A stretch of 64,000 bases of DNA from Haliea sp. (GTDB taxonomy: Bacteria; Pseudomonadota; Gammaproteobacteria; Pseudomonadales; Halieaceae). Below are positions 47,216 to 56,176 of the stretch, piece after piece. Numbering within the stretch: the stretch's first letter is position 1; every line of letters begins with the position of its first letter. The stretch lies in contig JAHEBL010000006.1 of NCBI GenBank assembly GCA_024642265.1, positions 21,825 to 85,824 on the forward strand, in the 5' to 3' direction. The notes under the pieces are model-generated. The model was not told where the DNA came from. It saw only the letters and a program-made list of their open reading frames with translations, and did not search any database. A program made the translations under genes and the position numbers.

Positions 47216-47593
47216 ATGATCAGAGCAAGAACGCTGGTGCCGGCGCTGCTGGCAGGGTTCCTCGCGCTGCAGGTCAGCGCCGACGAACTGACCGACGCCG
47301 CCCAGGGCTTGTGCGACTCGATCAGGAGCTGTGCGCTGGAGAACATCGCAAAGGAAGAGCTCACGCCCGAGGTGCTCGATATAATGGCCCCCATGCTGGA
47401 CAACATGTGCACCAACATGCGCAGCAAGGTGCAGGAGGTGCCGGTCGGGCACGGCCTCTACGAACCGGCGGTGGGTTGCATGCGCAGCCTCGAGTCGCTG
47501 ACCTGCGAACAGATGCAGGACCCGGAGCAGGCTGCGACCCCTGAGTGCAGGGAATATGAGCGCCTGGCCAGGGCAGCCGGCGTCATCCCATAG
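47216..47593 (+). CDS. Small secreted cysteine-containing protein
   Basis: 125 residues from the ATG at 47216 with GGAGG upstream; the 47168 start adds 16 residues before the signal peptide. Signal peptide LVPALLAGFLALQVSA then DELTD. The mature protein has six cysteines (in LCDSIRSCAL, NMCTNM, GCMRS, LTCEQ, PECRE), enough for three disulfides. Family not recognised. Function unknown; periplasmic or outer-membrane associated by inference. Confidence 0.75.
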   Translation: MIRARTLVPALLAGFLALQVSADELTDAAQGLCDSIRSCALENIAKEELTPEVLDIMAPMLDNMCTNMRSKVQEVPVGHGLYEPAVGCMRSLESLTCEQMQDPEQAATPECREYERLARAAGVIP

Positions 47594-47596
47594 GCG

Positions 47597-48655
47597 CTAA
47601 CCGGCTATAGGCGCCGAGCTGAGATCTTCCGGATCGATTTCCTGCTCGGTAGGCTCCATCGCCTCGTGAAACTCATCCACCTCCCAGGTCTCCCTGGCCC
47701 CGAGGGTTGCCACGTGAAACAGGGCATCGCCCTCGTACACCAGCGGCAGGTTGGTGCGGCCGATGACGATACCGGCCTGTTCGGCCACCACGTCAACCTC
47801 CCGGGTTCCCAGCGGGTCGGCAATAAAGCCGATGGTCTGTCCCCTCGCAACCTCTGCTCCCAGCGGCACCAGCACCCGTAACACGCCGCTTTCCGGCGCC
47901 CGCAGCCAGTGGGTGTTCTGGATGATCACCGGCGGTTTGTTACTGGCCCTGCGCTTGCGCAGCATGCCCAGGTGACGCATGACATTGAGGATGCCGATCT
48001 CGCCGGCGCGGATATAGATCTCATCGAAGCGCAGCGCCTCGCAGGATTCATACAAAATCACCGGTACACCCTTGTCTGAAGCCACCTGGCGCAGGGAGCC
48101 GTCGCGGATCTTGGCATTGATGGCCAGGGGCGCGCCGAAGGCCTCGGTAATGGCGAGGGTGACCGGGTCGTCGAGGTCAGCGCGAATCTGGGGAAAGTTG
48201 CTGCGATGGCGCGCCCCGGTATGGAGATCGATACCGTGGGTTGAGTTGGCAACGATTTCCTTCATGAAAACATCGGCGATTCTGCCGGTCAGTGATCCCC
48301 TGGGCGAGCCTGGAAATGACCGGTTCAGGTCGCGGCCGTCCGGCAGATAGCGGGTGTGATGGATAAAGCCGTAGATGTTGACGATCGGAATGGCAATCAG
48401 GGTGCCTTTCAGTTTATCCAACAGAGGGTTTTTAAGCAGGCGCCTGATAATTTCCACGCCATTGATCTCATCGCCGTGGATGGCTGCGGAGACAAACAGT
48501 TTCGGGCCGGGCAGTTTGCCGCGGATGACCTGAACGCTGATCGAGAGTGTGTCGTGGGTGTAGGTGGGCGCCACCGGAATTTCAATATTGCTGCGTTCTC
48601 CCGGGCGTATCTCCTCGCCGCCGATGACCAGGATATCGGTTTTTTTCTTAGCCAT
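47597..48655 (-). CDS. Succinylglutamate desuccinylase/aspartoacylase-family protein
   Basis: 352 residues. The zinc site is AAIHGDEINGVEII (His and Glu) with a later DLHTGARHRSNFP. The C-terminal beta domain is lipoyl-like (LVPLGAEVARGQTIGF). This is the AstE/ASPA-like zinc deacylase often found beside retropepsin and RimK-type ligase genes, where its exact substrate is unsettled. It lies 31 bp downstream of the retropepsin gene. Confidence 0.9.
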   Translation of the reverse strand: MAKKKTDILVIGGEEIRPGERSNIEIPVAPTYTHDTLSISVQVIRGKLPGPKLFVSAAIHGDEINGVEIIRRLLKNPLLDKLKGTLIAIPIVNIYGFIHHTRYLPDGRDLNRSFPGSPRGSLTGRIADVFMKEIVANSTHGIDLHTGARHRSNFPQIRADLDDPVTLAITEAFGAPLAINAKIRDGSLRQVASDKGVPVILYESCEALRFDEIYIRAGEIGILNVMRHLGMLRKRRASNKPPVIIQNTHWLRAPESGVLRVLVPLGAEVARGQTIGFIADPLGTREVDVVAEQAGIVIGRTNLPLVYEGDALFHVATLGARETWEVDEFHEAMEPTEQEIDPEDLSSAPIAG

Positions 48656-48686
48656 GAGTGTGTTCGCCTGAAATGAAAAAGTGCTG

Positions 48687-49142
48687 TCAGTCGCCGCTGC
48701 GTTTTTTGGGGGGCCTGGGTCGTATCTGGTAGGAAAGCCCGGGGTCTACCAGGAACTGTCCGCGCATGGCGGTGCGCCCCAGCAGCATCCGAAAGCGCAT
48801 ATTCTCGCGGTCGGTCAGGGTGATTTCAACCTCGACGGATTGCTCCCCCAGCCTGACCGGCGTCTTGATGACATAGCGCTCCTCGCGGTGCCCGCCCGAG
48901 TCCGTCACTGTGCGGCGGTCGATTACGGGTGCCTCGCAATGCACCTCCACCCTGGACGATCCCTGGTTTGGGTGAATACCAAACCGTACCCAGGGCGCAC
49001 CGTCACGGTCAAAAGGTTCAAGGTAGAAAGCGTGCAGGGCGCTGGTGCGCGCCCCGGTGTCTATTTTTGCCTTGATGTAGTCTATGCCGAATTCCGGCAA
49101 TGCCAGCCATTCACGCCAGCCCAGTGTTTTTTTGCCGCTCAA
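48687..49142 (-). CDS. Retropepsin-like ATP-dependent zinc protease family protein (RimB-like)
   Basis: 151 residues. The active-site loop is KIDTGARTSALHA, the D-T-G of an aspartic-protease fold (PF05618); MLLGRTAMRGQFLVDP is the second conserved block. TTG start, directly abutting the TGA of mscL; no in-frame ATG occurs before the core. Homologues (RimB) process glutamate tails added to ribosomal protein S6 by RimK. A rimK gene, the usual partner, is not adjacent here. Confidence 0.82.
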   Translation of the reverse strand: MSGKKTLGWREWLALPEFGIDYIKAKIDTGARTSALHAFYLEPFDRDGAPWVRFGIHPNQGSSRVEVHCEAPVIDRRTVTDSGGHREERYVIKTPVRLGEQSVEVEITLTDRENMRFRMLLGRTAMRGQFLVDPGLSYQIRPRPPKKRSGD

Positions 49143-49595
49143 TCAGGCGCTGCCGAGTTCTGAAGTGCAGTTGGGGCATCGGCTGGCCTTCAGTGGAATG
49201 CTCGTCAGGCAATGAGGACAGTCTTTGGTCGTCGGCTCCTCCGTGGTCTCCTCGGCGGATTGCAGTTTGTTGATACTCTTTATCAGCAGGAACACGGCAA
49301 AAGCGACGATCAGGAAGCTGATGACGGAATTGATAAACAGGCCGTAGCTCAGAGTGACCGCTCCGGCGTTCTGCGCGGCCGCCAGGGTGCCATAGGGGCC
49401 GGCGACAGCGCCTTCCTTGAGGGTGATAAACAGGTCTGAGAAATCCACGCCGCCGAGCAGCAGGCCGATGGGTGGCATAATGACGTCGTCCACCAGGCTC
49501 TTGACAATGGTGCCAAACGCACCGCCGATGATGATACCCACCGCCATGTCCACCACGTTGCCACGCATGGCAAATTTTTTGAATTCCTGCAGCAT
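49143..49595 (-). CDS. mscL: Large-conductance mechanosensitive channel with zinc-ribbon tail
   Basis: 150 residues from the ATG at 49595 with AGGGGA upstream; the longer frame to 49772 is not MscL-like. [17 protein letters not shown] is the N-terminal helix and start of TM1, followed by the periplasmic loop and TM2 ([20 protein letters not shown]). After the usual C-terminal helix there is CPHC-N12-CPNC, a small zinc-ribbon motif. It opens under membrane tension to release solutes after osmotic downshock. Confidence 0.95.
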   Translation of the reverse strand: MLQEFKKFAMRGNVVDMAVGIIIGGAFGTIVKSLVDDVIMPPIGLLLGGVDFSDLFITLKEGAVAGPYGTLAAAQNAGAVTLSYGLFINSVISFLIVAFAVFLLIKSINKLQSAEETTEEPTTKDCPHCLTSIPLKASRCPNCTSELGSA

Positions 49596-49807
49596 GTCAC
49601 CGTCCCCTGTCGATCGATCGATTGGCCACCGGGCACCAGCTATCCCCGGCGCAGCTAAGATAACCCACGCCTGTGGGGATGACCAGCCCGGGGTACTGCC
49701 ATAATTGCGAATCGTGGTACAGTTCGCGCGTGCGATTGTGCTTCTGACAGAATTACCGGCGCAGTGCGGCATTTAGGCATTACGAAACCAAATCATGGAG
49801 ATAGACG

Positions 49808-50254
49808 ATGGATTACAGAAAACTGGTTGTAACACTGGGTGCTCTCAGCCTGGCCGCAGTGATGGGTGGATGCAGCAAGGAGAGTGTGGAAAGCAGCAAG
49901 CAAAGCATGAAGGACGCCACCGAGTCGGTCAAGGAAGCCGCATCCGAGGTTGCCGACAGCGCCGGCGATGCAATGGAAGCCACCAAGGAAGCGACCAGCG
50001 ACGCGGTCCATTCAGCGGGCCAGATGGCAGATGACGCCGCCGACAGCATGCACGACATGGCAGCCAAAACCGGCGAAGCCGCCAGCGACGCTGCCGATGC
50101 TGTCAGCGATACCGCCAAGGATGCCTGGGACGCGACCACCGACGCAGCCGATGATGCGGCCGATGCCGTCAGTGACGCAGCTGACGACGCGGCCGATGCG
50201 GCCAGCGACGCGGCTGATGCGGCTGCCGACAAAATCGACGAGATGAAGAAGTAA
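49808..50254 (+). CDS. LEA-like Ala/Asp-rich lipoprotein
   Basis: 148 residues. A lipoprotein signal ends VMGGC (Cys22). The rest is almost entirely Ala, Asp, Ser, Glu, Lys in amphipathic repeats (units such as DAADAVSDAADDAADAASD), with no proline; it should form long helices or be disordered like late-embryogenesis-abundant proteins. A role in osmotic or desiccation stress is inferred, and the divergent mscL neighbour fits. It ends DKIDEMKK. Confidence 0.8.
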   Translation: MDYRKLVVTLGALSLAAVMGGCSKESVESSKQSMKDATESVKEAASEVADSAGDAMEATKEATSDAVHSAGQMADDAADSMHDMAAKTGEAASDAADAVSDTAKDAWDATTDAADDAADAVSDAADDAADAASDAADAAADKIDEMKK

Positions 50255-50272
50255 GCGGAACTGTAAGTCCCC

Positions 50273-50310
50273 GCGCATTGCCCACACCGTTTTGGTGATG
50301 GGCAATGCGC
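50273..50310. terminator. Strong hairpin between convergent genes
   Basis: GCGCATTGCCCA (50273-50284) pairs perfectly with TGGGCAATGCGC (50299-50310); an inner ACC/GGT adds to the stem. It lies between the LEA-like gene and the antiporter gene and would fold in both transcripts. There is no T run, so it may act as a barrier or stabiliser. Confidence 0.5.
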
Positions 50311-50316
50311 ATCAGC

Positions 50317-51291
50317 CTACTGCATGAAAACGGTCATTATCAGGTACGTCGTGTAACCGATATAGCAGGCCAGCAGGCCGGCGGCTTCGAAGCGGTTGAT
50401 ACGCCCGGGTCGATCCGAGTGGCCGATACCAACAATAAATAGTGACAGGGTCAGGGCAGCCATTACCAGGATGTCCCGGGTCAGCACGTCCGGGCCTACG
50501 GTCATCGGCGAAATCGCTCCGGCAATACCCACAACTGCCAGTGTGTTGAACAGGTTCGATCCCAGAATATTGCCCAGTGCGATATCGTGCTCGCCCTTGC
50601 GGGTGGCGACGATGGAAGACGCCAGTTCCGGCAGCGAGGTGCCAATCGCTATCACCGTCAGGCCGATGATGAGGTCGCTCACCCCGAAGGCGTGGGCGAT
50701 TTCCACGGCGCCCCACACCAGGATGCGGGAACTGATGATCAGCAGGGTGAGGCCGAGGATCAGCCAGAGAATTGCCGGGCGCAGTGGCATGGTTTTGGCT
50801 TCCAGCTCCTGCTCGATTTCCTGTCCCAGGCTGTCAACTTTGTCGCGCATGCCGTGCCAGATCGTCCAGCCCATGAACGCCGCGAATACGCCCAGCAACA
50901 CCCATGCATCGACGCGGGTGATCGAGCCGTCCCGCACCTGCCAGGCAGCCAGGGCGGTGATGAGGGCCAGCAGTGGCAGCTCTTTACGCAGCACCTGCGA
51001 GTGCACCGTGATAGGCTTTATCAGTGCGGTGAGGCCCAGCACCAGGGCAATATTGGTGATATTCGAGCCGTAGGCGTTGCCCAGGGCGATGCCCGGGTTG
51101 CCCTGGGAGGCCGCGAGTGCCGAAACCACCATCTCCGGTGCCGACGTGCCGAAGCCGATAATAACCATCCCAATCAATAGCGGTGGCATACCGAAATACC
51201 GGGCGGCGGAAGCGGAGCCTTCGACAAACCGGTCGGCGCTCCATACCAGTAGCGCGAGACCGAAAACGATTGCGATGAACGCGAGGGTCAT
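50317..51291 (-). CDS. Calcium/sodium antiporter (CaCA family, YrbG-like)
   Basis: 324 residues with about ten helices and the two inverted alpha repeats of the family: GFGTSAPEMVVSALAA with NAYGSNITNIAL, and AIGTSLPELASSIVA with NILGSNLFNTLA. Each carries the acidic residue that binds Ca or Na. A central acidic loop separates the halves. It probably exports calcium against sodium or protons at the inner membrane. Confidence 0.95.
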   Translation of the reverse strand: MTLAFIAIVFGLALLVWSADRFVEGSASAARYFGMPPLLIGMVIIGFGTSAPEMVVSALAASQGNPGIALGNAYGSNITNIALVLGLTALIKPITVHSQVLRKELPLLALITALAAWQVRDGSITRVDAWVLLGVFAAFMGWTIWHGMRDKVDSLGQEIEQELEAKTMPLRPAILWLILGLTLLIISSRILVWGAVEIAHAFGVSDLIIGLTVIAIGTSLPELASSIVATRKGEHDIALGNILGSNLFNTLAVVGIAGAISPMTVGPDVLTRDILVMAALTLSLFIVGIGHSDRPGRINRFEAAGLLACYIGYTTYLIMTVFMQ

Positions 51292-51381
51292 TGGGGTGGT
51301 GCGCCTCCGGGGGGCTTGTTTCGGTTAACGTTCGCTTTGATTGTAGCGTCAGTTGCAACAGGGGTAACGCGGCTTTTCAAG

Positions 51382-52245
51382 CTATCGGAAAATAACTTCC
51401 ACTTTTGGGTCGCCGGGGAGCCCGATGTACTGGACTTCCACGGCCAGCCCGGGCGCGGGACTCAACAGTCGGGAGAAGGAACCCAGGCTGACGAGATCGC
51501 CCGCTTGCAGGGGCAGGCCCTCACGGGCGAGATCAGATGCCAGCCAGATGACGGCGTTGAGGGGGTGCCCGAGCACATCGCTGCCCAGGCCGCGGTCGAG
51601 TTCCGCGCCGTTGCCGCGGAGAATGACCTGCATGTTCTGCAGTGCGCCGCTCAGGTCGCTTGCGCCGCGCACCGGTATTGGCTTGCCCATGACCCCCAGC
51701 CGCGCGCCGACGTTGATGGCAGTGATAGCGGCGCCATCCAGTTGGCCAGGATCAGTCACCAACAGGTCCGGCAGTTCGATAAACGGGATGACCTGGTCGA
51801 TCGAGGCCAGCACCTCGGCGGGGGTGGTCGCGCTGTTTATGGCAGTGTCCGCCACCCTCACCAGCAGATCCGCCTCGAACACGGGCCGGGCGCCATAGCT
51901 ACTGGACACGGTTGCGCCGCTTTGCAACAACATCGGTGCGTACAGCGAGCCGCGCACCGGGGATTCGTGCCTGAAACGCTGTTGCACCGCGCTGCTGGTC
52001 AGGCCCGCTTTATAACCGACCGGTGCACCGAGGGTGGAGCGCAGAATGGCGTTGAATTTGGCGCGGCTGCACTCGGCGTCCCGGGTACTGAGGCCCCTGG
52101 GGTTGTCCGCGGGCGTGCGTGCGGTGTAGGCACTGGCAAGCTGCGCCACCTCCTCGTCCGACAGGCAGTCTGCCACGGCCGGCAGCGGCAGGGCGCAAAG
52201 GCCCGCCAGCACCAGGCAGAGTATGGGGGGCAGATACATGTTCAT
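51382..52245 (-). CDS. Exported fumarylacetoacetase/2-keto-4-pentenoate hydratase-fold protein
   Basis: 287 residues from the ATG at 52245, with AGGAG five bases before it (a GTG at 52251 is in frame). A clear signal peptide (LPPILCLVLAGLCALPLPAVA) precedes a domain with VGYKAGLTSSAVQQRF, VFEADLLVRV, PFIELPDLL and the C-terminal LSPAPGLAVEVQYIGLPGD, as in MhpD-type hydratases. Members of this fold are usually cytoplasmic; secretion suggests another role. The conserved metal-binding acids (E in FEADLLVRV) seem present. Confidence 0.8.
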   Translation of the reverse strand: MNMYLPPILCLVLAGLCALPLPAVADCLSDEEVAQLASAYTARTPADNPRGLSTRDAECSRAKFNAILRSTLGAPVGYKAGLTSSAVQQRFRHESPVRGSLYAPMLLQSGATVSSSYGARPVFEADLLVRVADTAINSATTPAEVLASIDQVIPFIELPDLLVTDPGQLDGAAITAINVGARLGVMGKPIPVRGASDLSGALQNMQVILRGNGAELDRGLGSDVLGHPLNAVIWLASDLAREGLPLQAGDLVSLGSFSRLLSPAPGLAVEVQYIGLPGDPKVEVIFR

Positions 52246-52275
52246 GCGCACTCCTGGCTGTCTCCGATTCCGGCT

Positions 52276-54093
52276 TCAGCGCGGCAGGATCTGGCGTGAC
52301 TGGATAAGCTCATCCGTCAGGCCCGCACTGACCTTGCGCATCTCAACCCAGCCGGCCATCGCAGCGGCAAAGCCGCGCGCCATGGCGCGGAACTCGGCGA
52401 GCAGTCCGGCTTCGGTGGCGTCTGCGGGAGCCCCTGTTATACCGGTCGGGCTCTGGCTTTGCGCAATAGCGCGCTGGGTCTCCTCGATGCCGCGGGTGAG
52501 GTACTGTTCCAATTGTGGTGAGGCAAATTTCCGGGTGCGGGCCAATTGGGAATGCAGCAAATACAACTGGTCGGCATGTCCCCTGGCCAGCTCGGCGCGA
52601 TAGTCCAGCAGCAGGTCGGCATCGGAGCGCGCGGCGATGCGCAATGTGTCCTGCACAATAAAGTTGAGATTGTGCTGCGGGTCGGTCGTGTCCTTGTAGT
52701 CGATGTGTTCGGTCAGATAGCGGGCAAAAAGCGATATGCCGCCGGTCGCCGCAATGGGCGCGTCGATACTGACAGTCCTGGTTTCCATGGGCAGATGCGG
52801 AACGCTCCAGGGGTACTCGAGGCTCATGCTGTGATGGTGCATGGCGACGAGCATGGCGCCAAACAGGGAATCCTCGCCGCGAAAGGCCGGGAAGTAGGGC
52901 GGCAACAGGTGGCTGTTGTCCAGCCCCGTGAGTTGCGACATAAACGGCATTTTAAAAAAGTTGGGCCTTGTGCTGCCCAGCCAATTCAACCTGTTTTCAA
53001 GTGCTGCCTTCATCCCGTGAGGTGCCTGCAGCATGCGCTCGACCGAATCCTCTCCCAGGAACAGGCCCCAGCTGGCCCCGCCGGTTCCCGTATCCCCGAA
53101 CGACCCGCACTGGGTGACCAGTATGGGAGAGTCGGCGCGCAGCACATTGGCCAGCGCGGCATTGATATCCTGCAGCTGTGACTCTGCCAGCACGCCGCTG
53201 TTCAGGCTGTGCAGGGCCTCGCCCAGGGTGCTGCCCAGCAGGCTGGCATGCCCGCTCAGCGGGTCGAAGTCGGCGGGCCTGGCACTACCCCGAAGCGCCT
53301 GTTCATCCGGGTAAAAGGCGGCCTTGCGCATGCCGCCGCTGCCAATACCTATTCCGCTTTCGCTGATTGGGGGCAGTATCGCCTGGCACAGGATATCGTC
53401 GTCCATGACCAGTGCGCGATAGCCGACCGACAGCAGCAGGCAAAGTGTCCTGGAGCGGCCATAGGTCTTCCTGCCCCCCCAGCGGGATCGATCCAGCAGG
53501 AAACCAATACCCTCGGCATGGGCCGGCAGCGACTCGGTGAGACGGCCCACCAAACCCTGTTGCGCTTCCTCGCCCACATAAAACATTTCCCTGGCGCTGC
53601 GCAGGTTGAATTTCGCCACGGCCTCTCGATTGGCAGCCCGGTTCGCAGGGTCGCGTGAATCGTCCACCAGGAACAGGGCGTTGTGCTGGCTCAATTTTCC
53701 GGCGCTCAGTAGCGAGTCGAGCAGGCGCTCCACCGCCGCCGGCCGATCGCAGGTAATTATGAAAGCCCGGGTTGCGGGCAGCTGCCTGGGCGCGGGTTGC
53801 GCCAGCCGGGCGCAGATATCGCCCGCTTCGAGCAGCATGCCGGCCCCCTGCAGTTGGCCCAGTACACTGGCGGCCATCTCCTGCTTGCCTTTGAGCTCCG
53901 GCCTGGTGCTGGCAAGGTGGGCGGCGTGTGCTTCGATGGTTTTGAATTCGGTGCAGGTCTTCAGGCCCTCGACCACCTGGGGGTTCATGATCTGCTGCCG
54001 GCCATTGTGCCGGTTGATCACCAGCATCATCGAGTTATTGATAGCGACAAGTTCGCAGTCGGCAAAGGCGACAAGTCCGTTTGTATCTGTCAT
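52276..54093 (-). CDS. Glycosyltransferase-like protein with possible PqqD-like N-terminus
   Basis: 605 residues, no signal or membrane segment. Residues about 10-95 have the rhythm of a PqqD/RRE winged helix (MLVINRHNGRQQIMN, later VLGQLQGAGMLLEA). A GT-A-like domain follows: RAFIITCDRPAAVERLLDSL, FLVDDSRD and a DxD-type MDDDI at about residue 230. The remaining 370 residues are not recognised (FRGEDSLFGAML resembles a catalytic ED-x loop). Divergent from the exporter operon with a 147-bp shared gap. A role in building a modified peptide or glycan exported by that ABC system is speculation. Confidence 0.55.
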   Translation of the reverse strand: MTDTNGLVAFADCELVAINNSMMLVINRHNGRQQIMNPQVVEGLKTCTEFKTIEAHAAHLASTRPELKGKQEMAASVLGQLQGAGMLLEAGDICARLAQPAPRQLPATRAFIITCDRPAAVERLLDSLLSAGKLSQHNALFLVDDSRDPANRAANREAVAKFNLRSAREMFYVGEEAQQGLVGRLTESLPAHAEGIGFLLDRSRWGGRKTYGRSRTLCLLLSVGYRALVMDDDILCQAILPPISESGIGIGSGGMRKAAFYPDEQALRGSARPADFDPLSGHASLLGSTLGEALHSLNSGVLAESQLQDINAALANVLRADSPILVTQCGSFGDTGTGGASWGLFLGEDSVERMLQAPHGMKAALENRLNWLGSTRPNFFKMPFMSQLTGLDNSHLLPPYFPAFRGEDSLFGAMLVAMHHHSMSLEYPWSVPHLPMETRTVSIDAPIAATGGISLFARYLTEHIDYKDTTDPQHNLNFIVQDTLRIAARSDADLLLDYRAELARGHADQLYLLHSQLARTRKFASPQLEQYLTRGIEETQRAIAQSQSPTGITGAPADATEAGLLAEFRAMARGFAAAMAGWVEMRKVSAGLTDELIQSRQILPR

Positions 54094-54180
54094 TGATTGT
54101 CCATGGGTCGGGGGAGCGCCCAGTTTAGGTGAACCGGCCTCTATTAAAAAGTGTTTCGGCGGGAGCCGGCCTATGTGAGC

Positions 54181-54208
54181 TTGCCAATGCGCCGCAAGCC
54201 TGTAGTAT
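54181..54208 (+). promoter_or_regulatory. Probable promoter of the ABC exporter operon
   Basis: TTGCCA (54181-54186), 16-bp spacer, TAGTAT (54203-54208), 33 bp before the adaptor gene start. Confidence 0.45.
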
Positions 54209-54240
54209 CGGTGTCCTAATATTAAAAGGACCTCGTCCAG

Positions 54241-55017
54241 ATGCGCCCCACCGTTGTACTTCTTCTCACCTGTGTTCTGTCCATACCTGCTTTTTCCGAA
54301 CCGGCGCAGCGCGTCATTACCAGTCTCGGCCGTATTGAGCCGGCCGGCGGGGTAGTGCGCCTCGCGGGACCCTCGGGCATCGGGTCGGTCATCATGGAGC
54401 TGAAAGTGAGCGCTGGAGACTGGGTTGAGGAGGGGCAGCTGTTGGCGATCCTCGATACCTATGCTGTGCGCAAGGCCGACCAGGCGCGCCTGCAGGCAGA
54501 GCTGGACAATGCGAAAAAGAAGCTGGCGCGGGAAACCAAGCTGTCCCGGGCCGTGGCGTCCTCTGCGGCGGCGGTCGAAAACCTTCAGCTCACGGTAAAA
54601 GCCGCCGAGGCGGCACTGGCGGCCGCGGACGCCATGGTGGAACTGTCAACCGTGCTGGCCCCGCAAAAGGGCCAGGTGCTGTACGTACATACCCGGCCGG
54701 GTGAGCGGGTGGGTGTGGAAGGTTTGGTCGAGTTGGGCCGTACTGACAAGATGTATGCGGTTGCCGAGGTGTACGAGACCGATATCATTTATGTGAAGAT
54801 CGGCCAGAAGGCCAGTATTATCAGCCCGGCCCTGCCGGGGCCGGTGACCGGCACCGTGGAGAACATAGGCCTGAAGGTGGGGCGCATGGACGTGCTCGGG
54901 ATGGACCCCGTGGCCCAGGCAGATGCGCGAGTGATAGAGGTGGGTATCCTGCTGGACGATCCCGAGGTGGTCGGCCACCTGACCAATCTGCAGGTCGAGG
55001 TAGAGATAACACCTTGA
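54241..55017 (+). CDS. devB: HlyD/DevB-family periplasmic adaptor
   Basis: 258 residues. Signal-like N-terminus (VVLLLTCVLSIPAFSEP). LGRIEPAGGVVRLAGP and VSAGDWVEEGQLLAILD form the lipoyl-like half, a coiled coil spans about residues 75-135, and APQKGQVLYVHTRPGERV is the second half. This is the DevB-type adaptor of MacAB/DevBCA-like exporters, linking an FtsX-type permease to an outer-membrane channel. Its TGA overlaps the TTG start of the permease gene. The coiled coil is short compared with MacA. Confidence 0.85.
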   Translation: MRPTVVLLLTCVLSIPAFSEPAQRVITSLGRIEPAGGVVRLAGPSGIGSVIMELKVSAGDWVEEGQLLAILDTYAVRKADQARLQAELDNAKKKLARETKLSRAVASSAAAVENLQLTVKAAEAALAAADAMVELSTVLAPQKGQVLYVHTRPGERVGVEGLVELGRTDKMYAVAEVYETDIIYVKIGQKASIISPALPGPVTGTVENIGLKVGRMDVLGMDPVAQADARVIEVGILLDDPEVVGHLTNLQVEVEITP

Positions 55018-56174
55018 AACTGGGTCCCACCAGAATAGCGTGGCTGCAAATCAGTCACCAGAAACTGCGCCTGTTGGCGGCGGTGCTCGGTGTTGCGTTC
55101 GCGGTGGTGCTGGTGTTCGTGCAAATGGGATTCCAGCAGGCCCTGTACGACAGTTCGGTGCGCTGGCATACGGCGCTGGGCTACGACCTGGCAGTGATCA
55201 GCCCCAAGACCACCTACCTGGTCAATCCCCCCGGCTTTCCGCGCAACCGCCTCTACCAGGCCCTTGGCTTCGAGGGCGTCGACTCGGTAACCCCTGTCTA
55301 TATCGGTATCGCCGAGTGGCGCAACCCGGTTGATCCGTTGCAGATGCGCAATATCTATGTGATGGGTTTCGACCCGTTGAACAGTGGTTTTGCACTGGCC
55401 GGGGACCCCGCGCAGGTGCGGCAGCTGCGCATGCCCGACCGGGTGCTCTACGACCGCCTGTCGCGTTTGGAATTCGGGCCGATTGAGCAGATGCTCGCCG
55501 GTGACGACGGGGTCTCCACCGAGGTAAACGGGCGCGATGTGAGGGTTGTCGGCCTCTACGATCTGGGAACATCTTTCGGCATCGATGGCAGCATCATCAC
55601 CAGCGACCTGAATTTCCGCCGTATCTTTTCCAACCGCTCCGCCTCCAAGATCGAACTGGGGCTGGTAAAGCTGGATCCAGGGGCGGACCCCGCCGCGGTG
55701 CGCGAAACGATTGTCGCCGGTATCCCCGGGGATGTGCGGGTGCTTACCCGGGACGAGTTCATTCAGCACGAAGTGGATTACTGGAGCAACAGCACCCCGA
55801 TCGGTTACGTGTTCGGGCTGGGTGTGGCCATGGGTCTGGCGGTGGGGCTGATCGTCGTATACCAGATTCTGTTTTCGGATGTGCAGGATCACCTGCGCGA
55901 ATACGCGACCATGAAAGCGATGGGCTACTCCAATTTTTTCCTGTCGCGACTGGTGCTGGCCGAGGCGTTCATCCTTGCGGTGCTGGGCTTTATACCCGGC
56001 TATGGTGTCAGCCTGCTGGTGTACACCCAGGCCCGGGAAGCTACCAACCTGCCGGTGATAATGACCCATGAACGCGCCGCGTTGGTGCTGGCACTGACCA
56101 TAGGCATGTGCGCGGTCTCCGCGCTGCTGGCAATGCGTAAATTGCGCTCGGCCGACCCGGCGGAGGTGTTCTGA
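55014..56174 (+). CDS. devC: DevC-family ABC transporter permease (FtsX-like)
   Basis: 386 residues, TTG start in a 4-nt overlap with the adaptor gene. TM1 (LLAAVLGVAFAVVLVFVQMGF) is followed by a large periplasmic domain to about residue 260 and then three helices near the C-terminus, the FtsX/MacB permease layout. Phrases such as FQQALYDSSVRW and EYATMKAMGYSNFFL are typical of heterocyst DevC. It transmits ATPase motion to the periplasm for export of lipid, glycolipid or peptide. Confidence 0.88.
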   Translation: MKLGPTRIAWLQISHQKLRLLAAVLGVAFAVVLVFVQMGFQQALYDSSVRWHTALGYDLAVISPKTTYLVNPPGFPRNRLYQALGFEGVDSVTPVYIGIAEWRNPVDPLQMRNIYVMGFDPLNSGFALAGDPAQVRQLRMPDRVLYDRLSRLEFGPIEQMLAGDDGVSTEVNGRDVRVVGLYDLGTSFGIDGSIITSDLNFRRIFSNRSASKIELGLVKLDPGADPAAVRETIVAGIPGDVRVLTRDEFIQHEVDYWSNSTPIGYVFGLGVAMGLAVGLIVVYQILFSDVQDHLREYATMKAMGYSNFFLSRLVLAEAFILAVLGFIPGYGVSLLVYTQAREATNLPVIMTHERAALVLALTIGMCAVSALLAMRKLRSADPAEVF

Positions 56175-56176
56175 CC

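Noticed and set aside
46043..47452. 469-residue minus-strand frame across fhs
   Set aside because: Shadow; fhs is unmistakable on the other strand.
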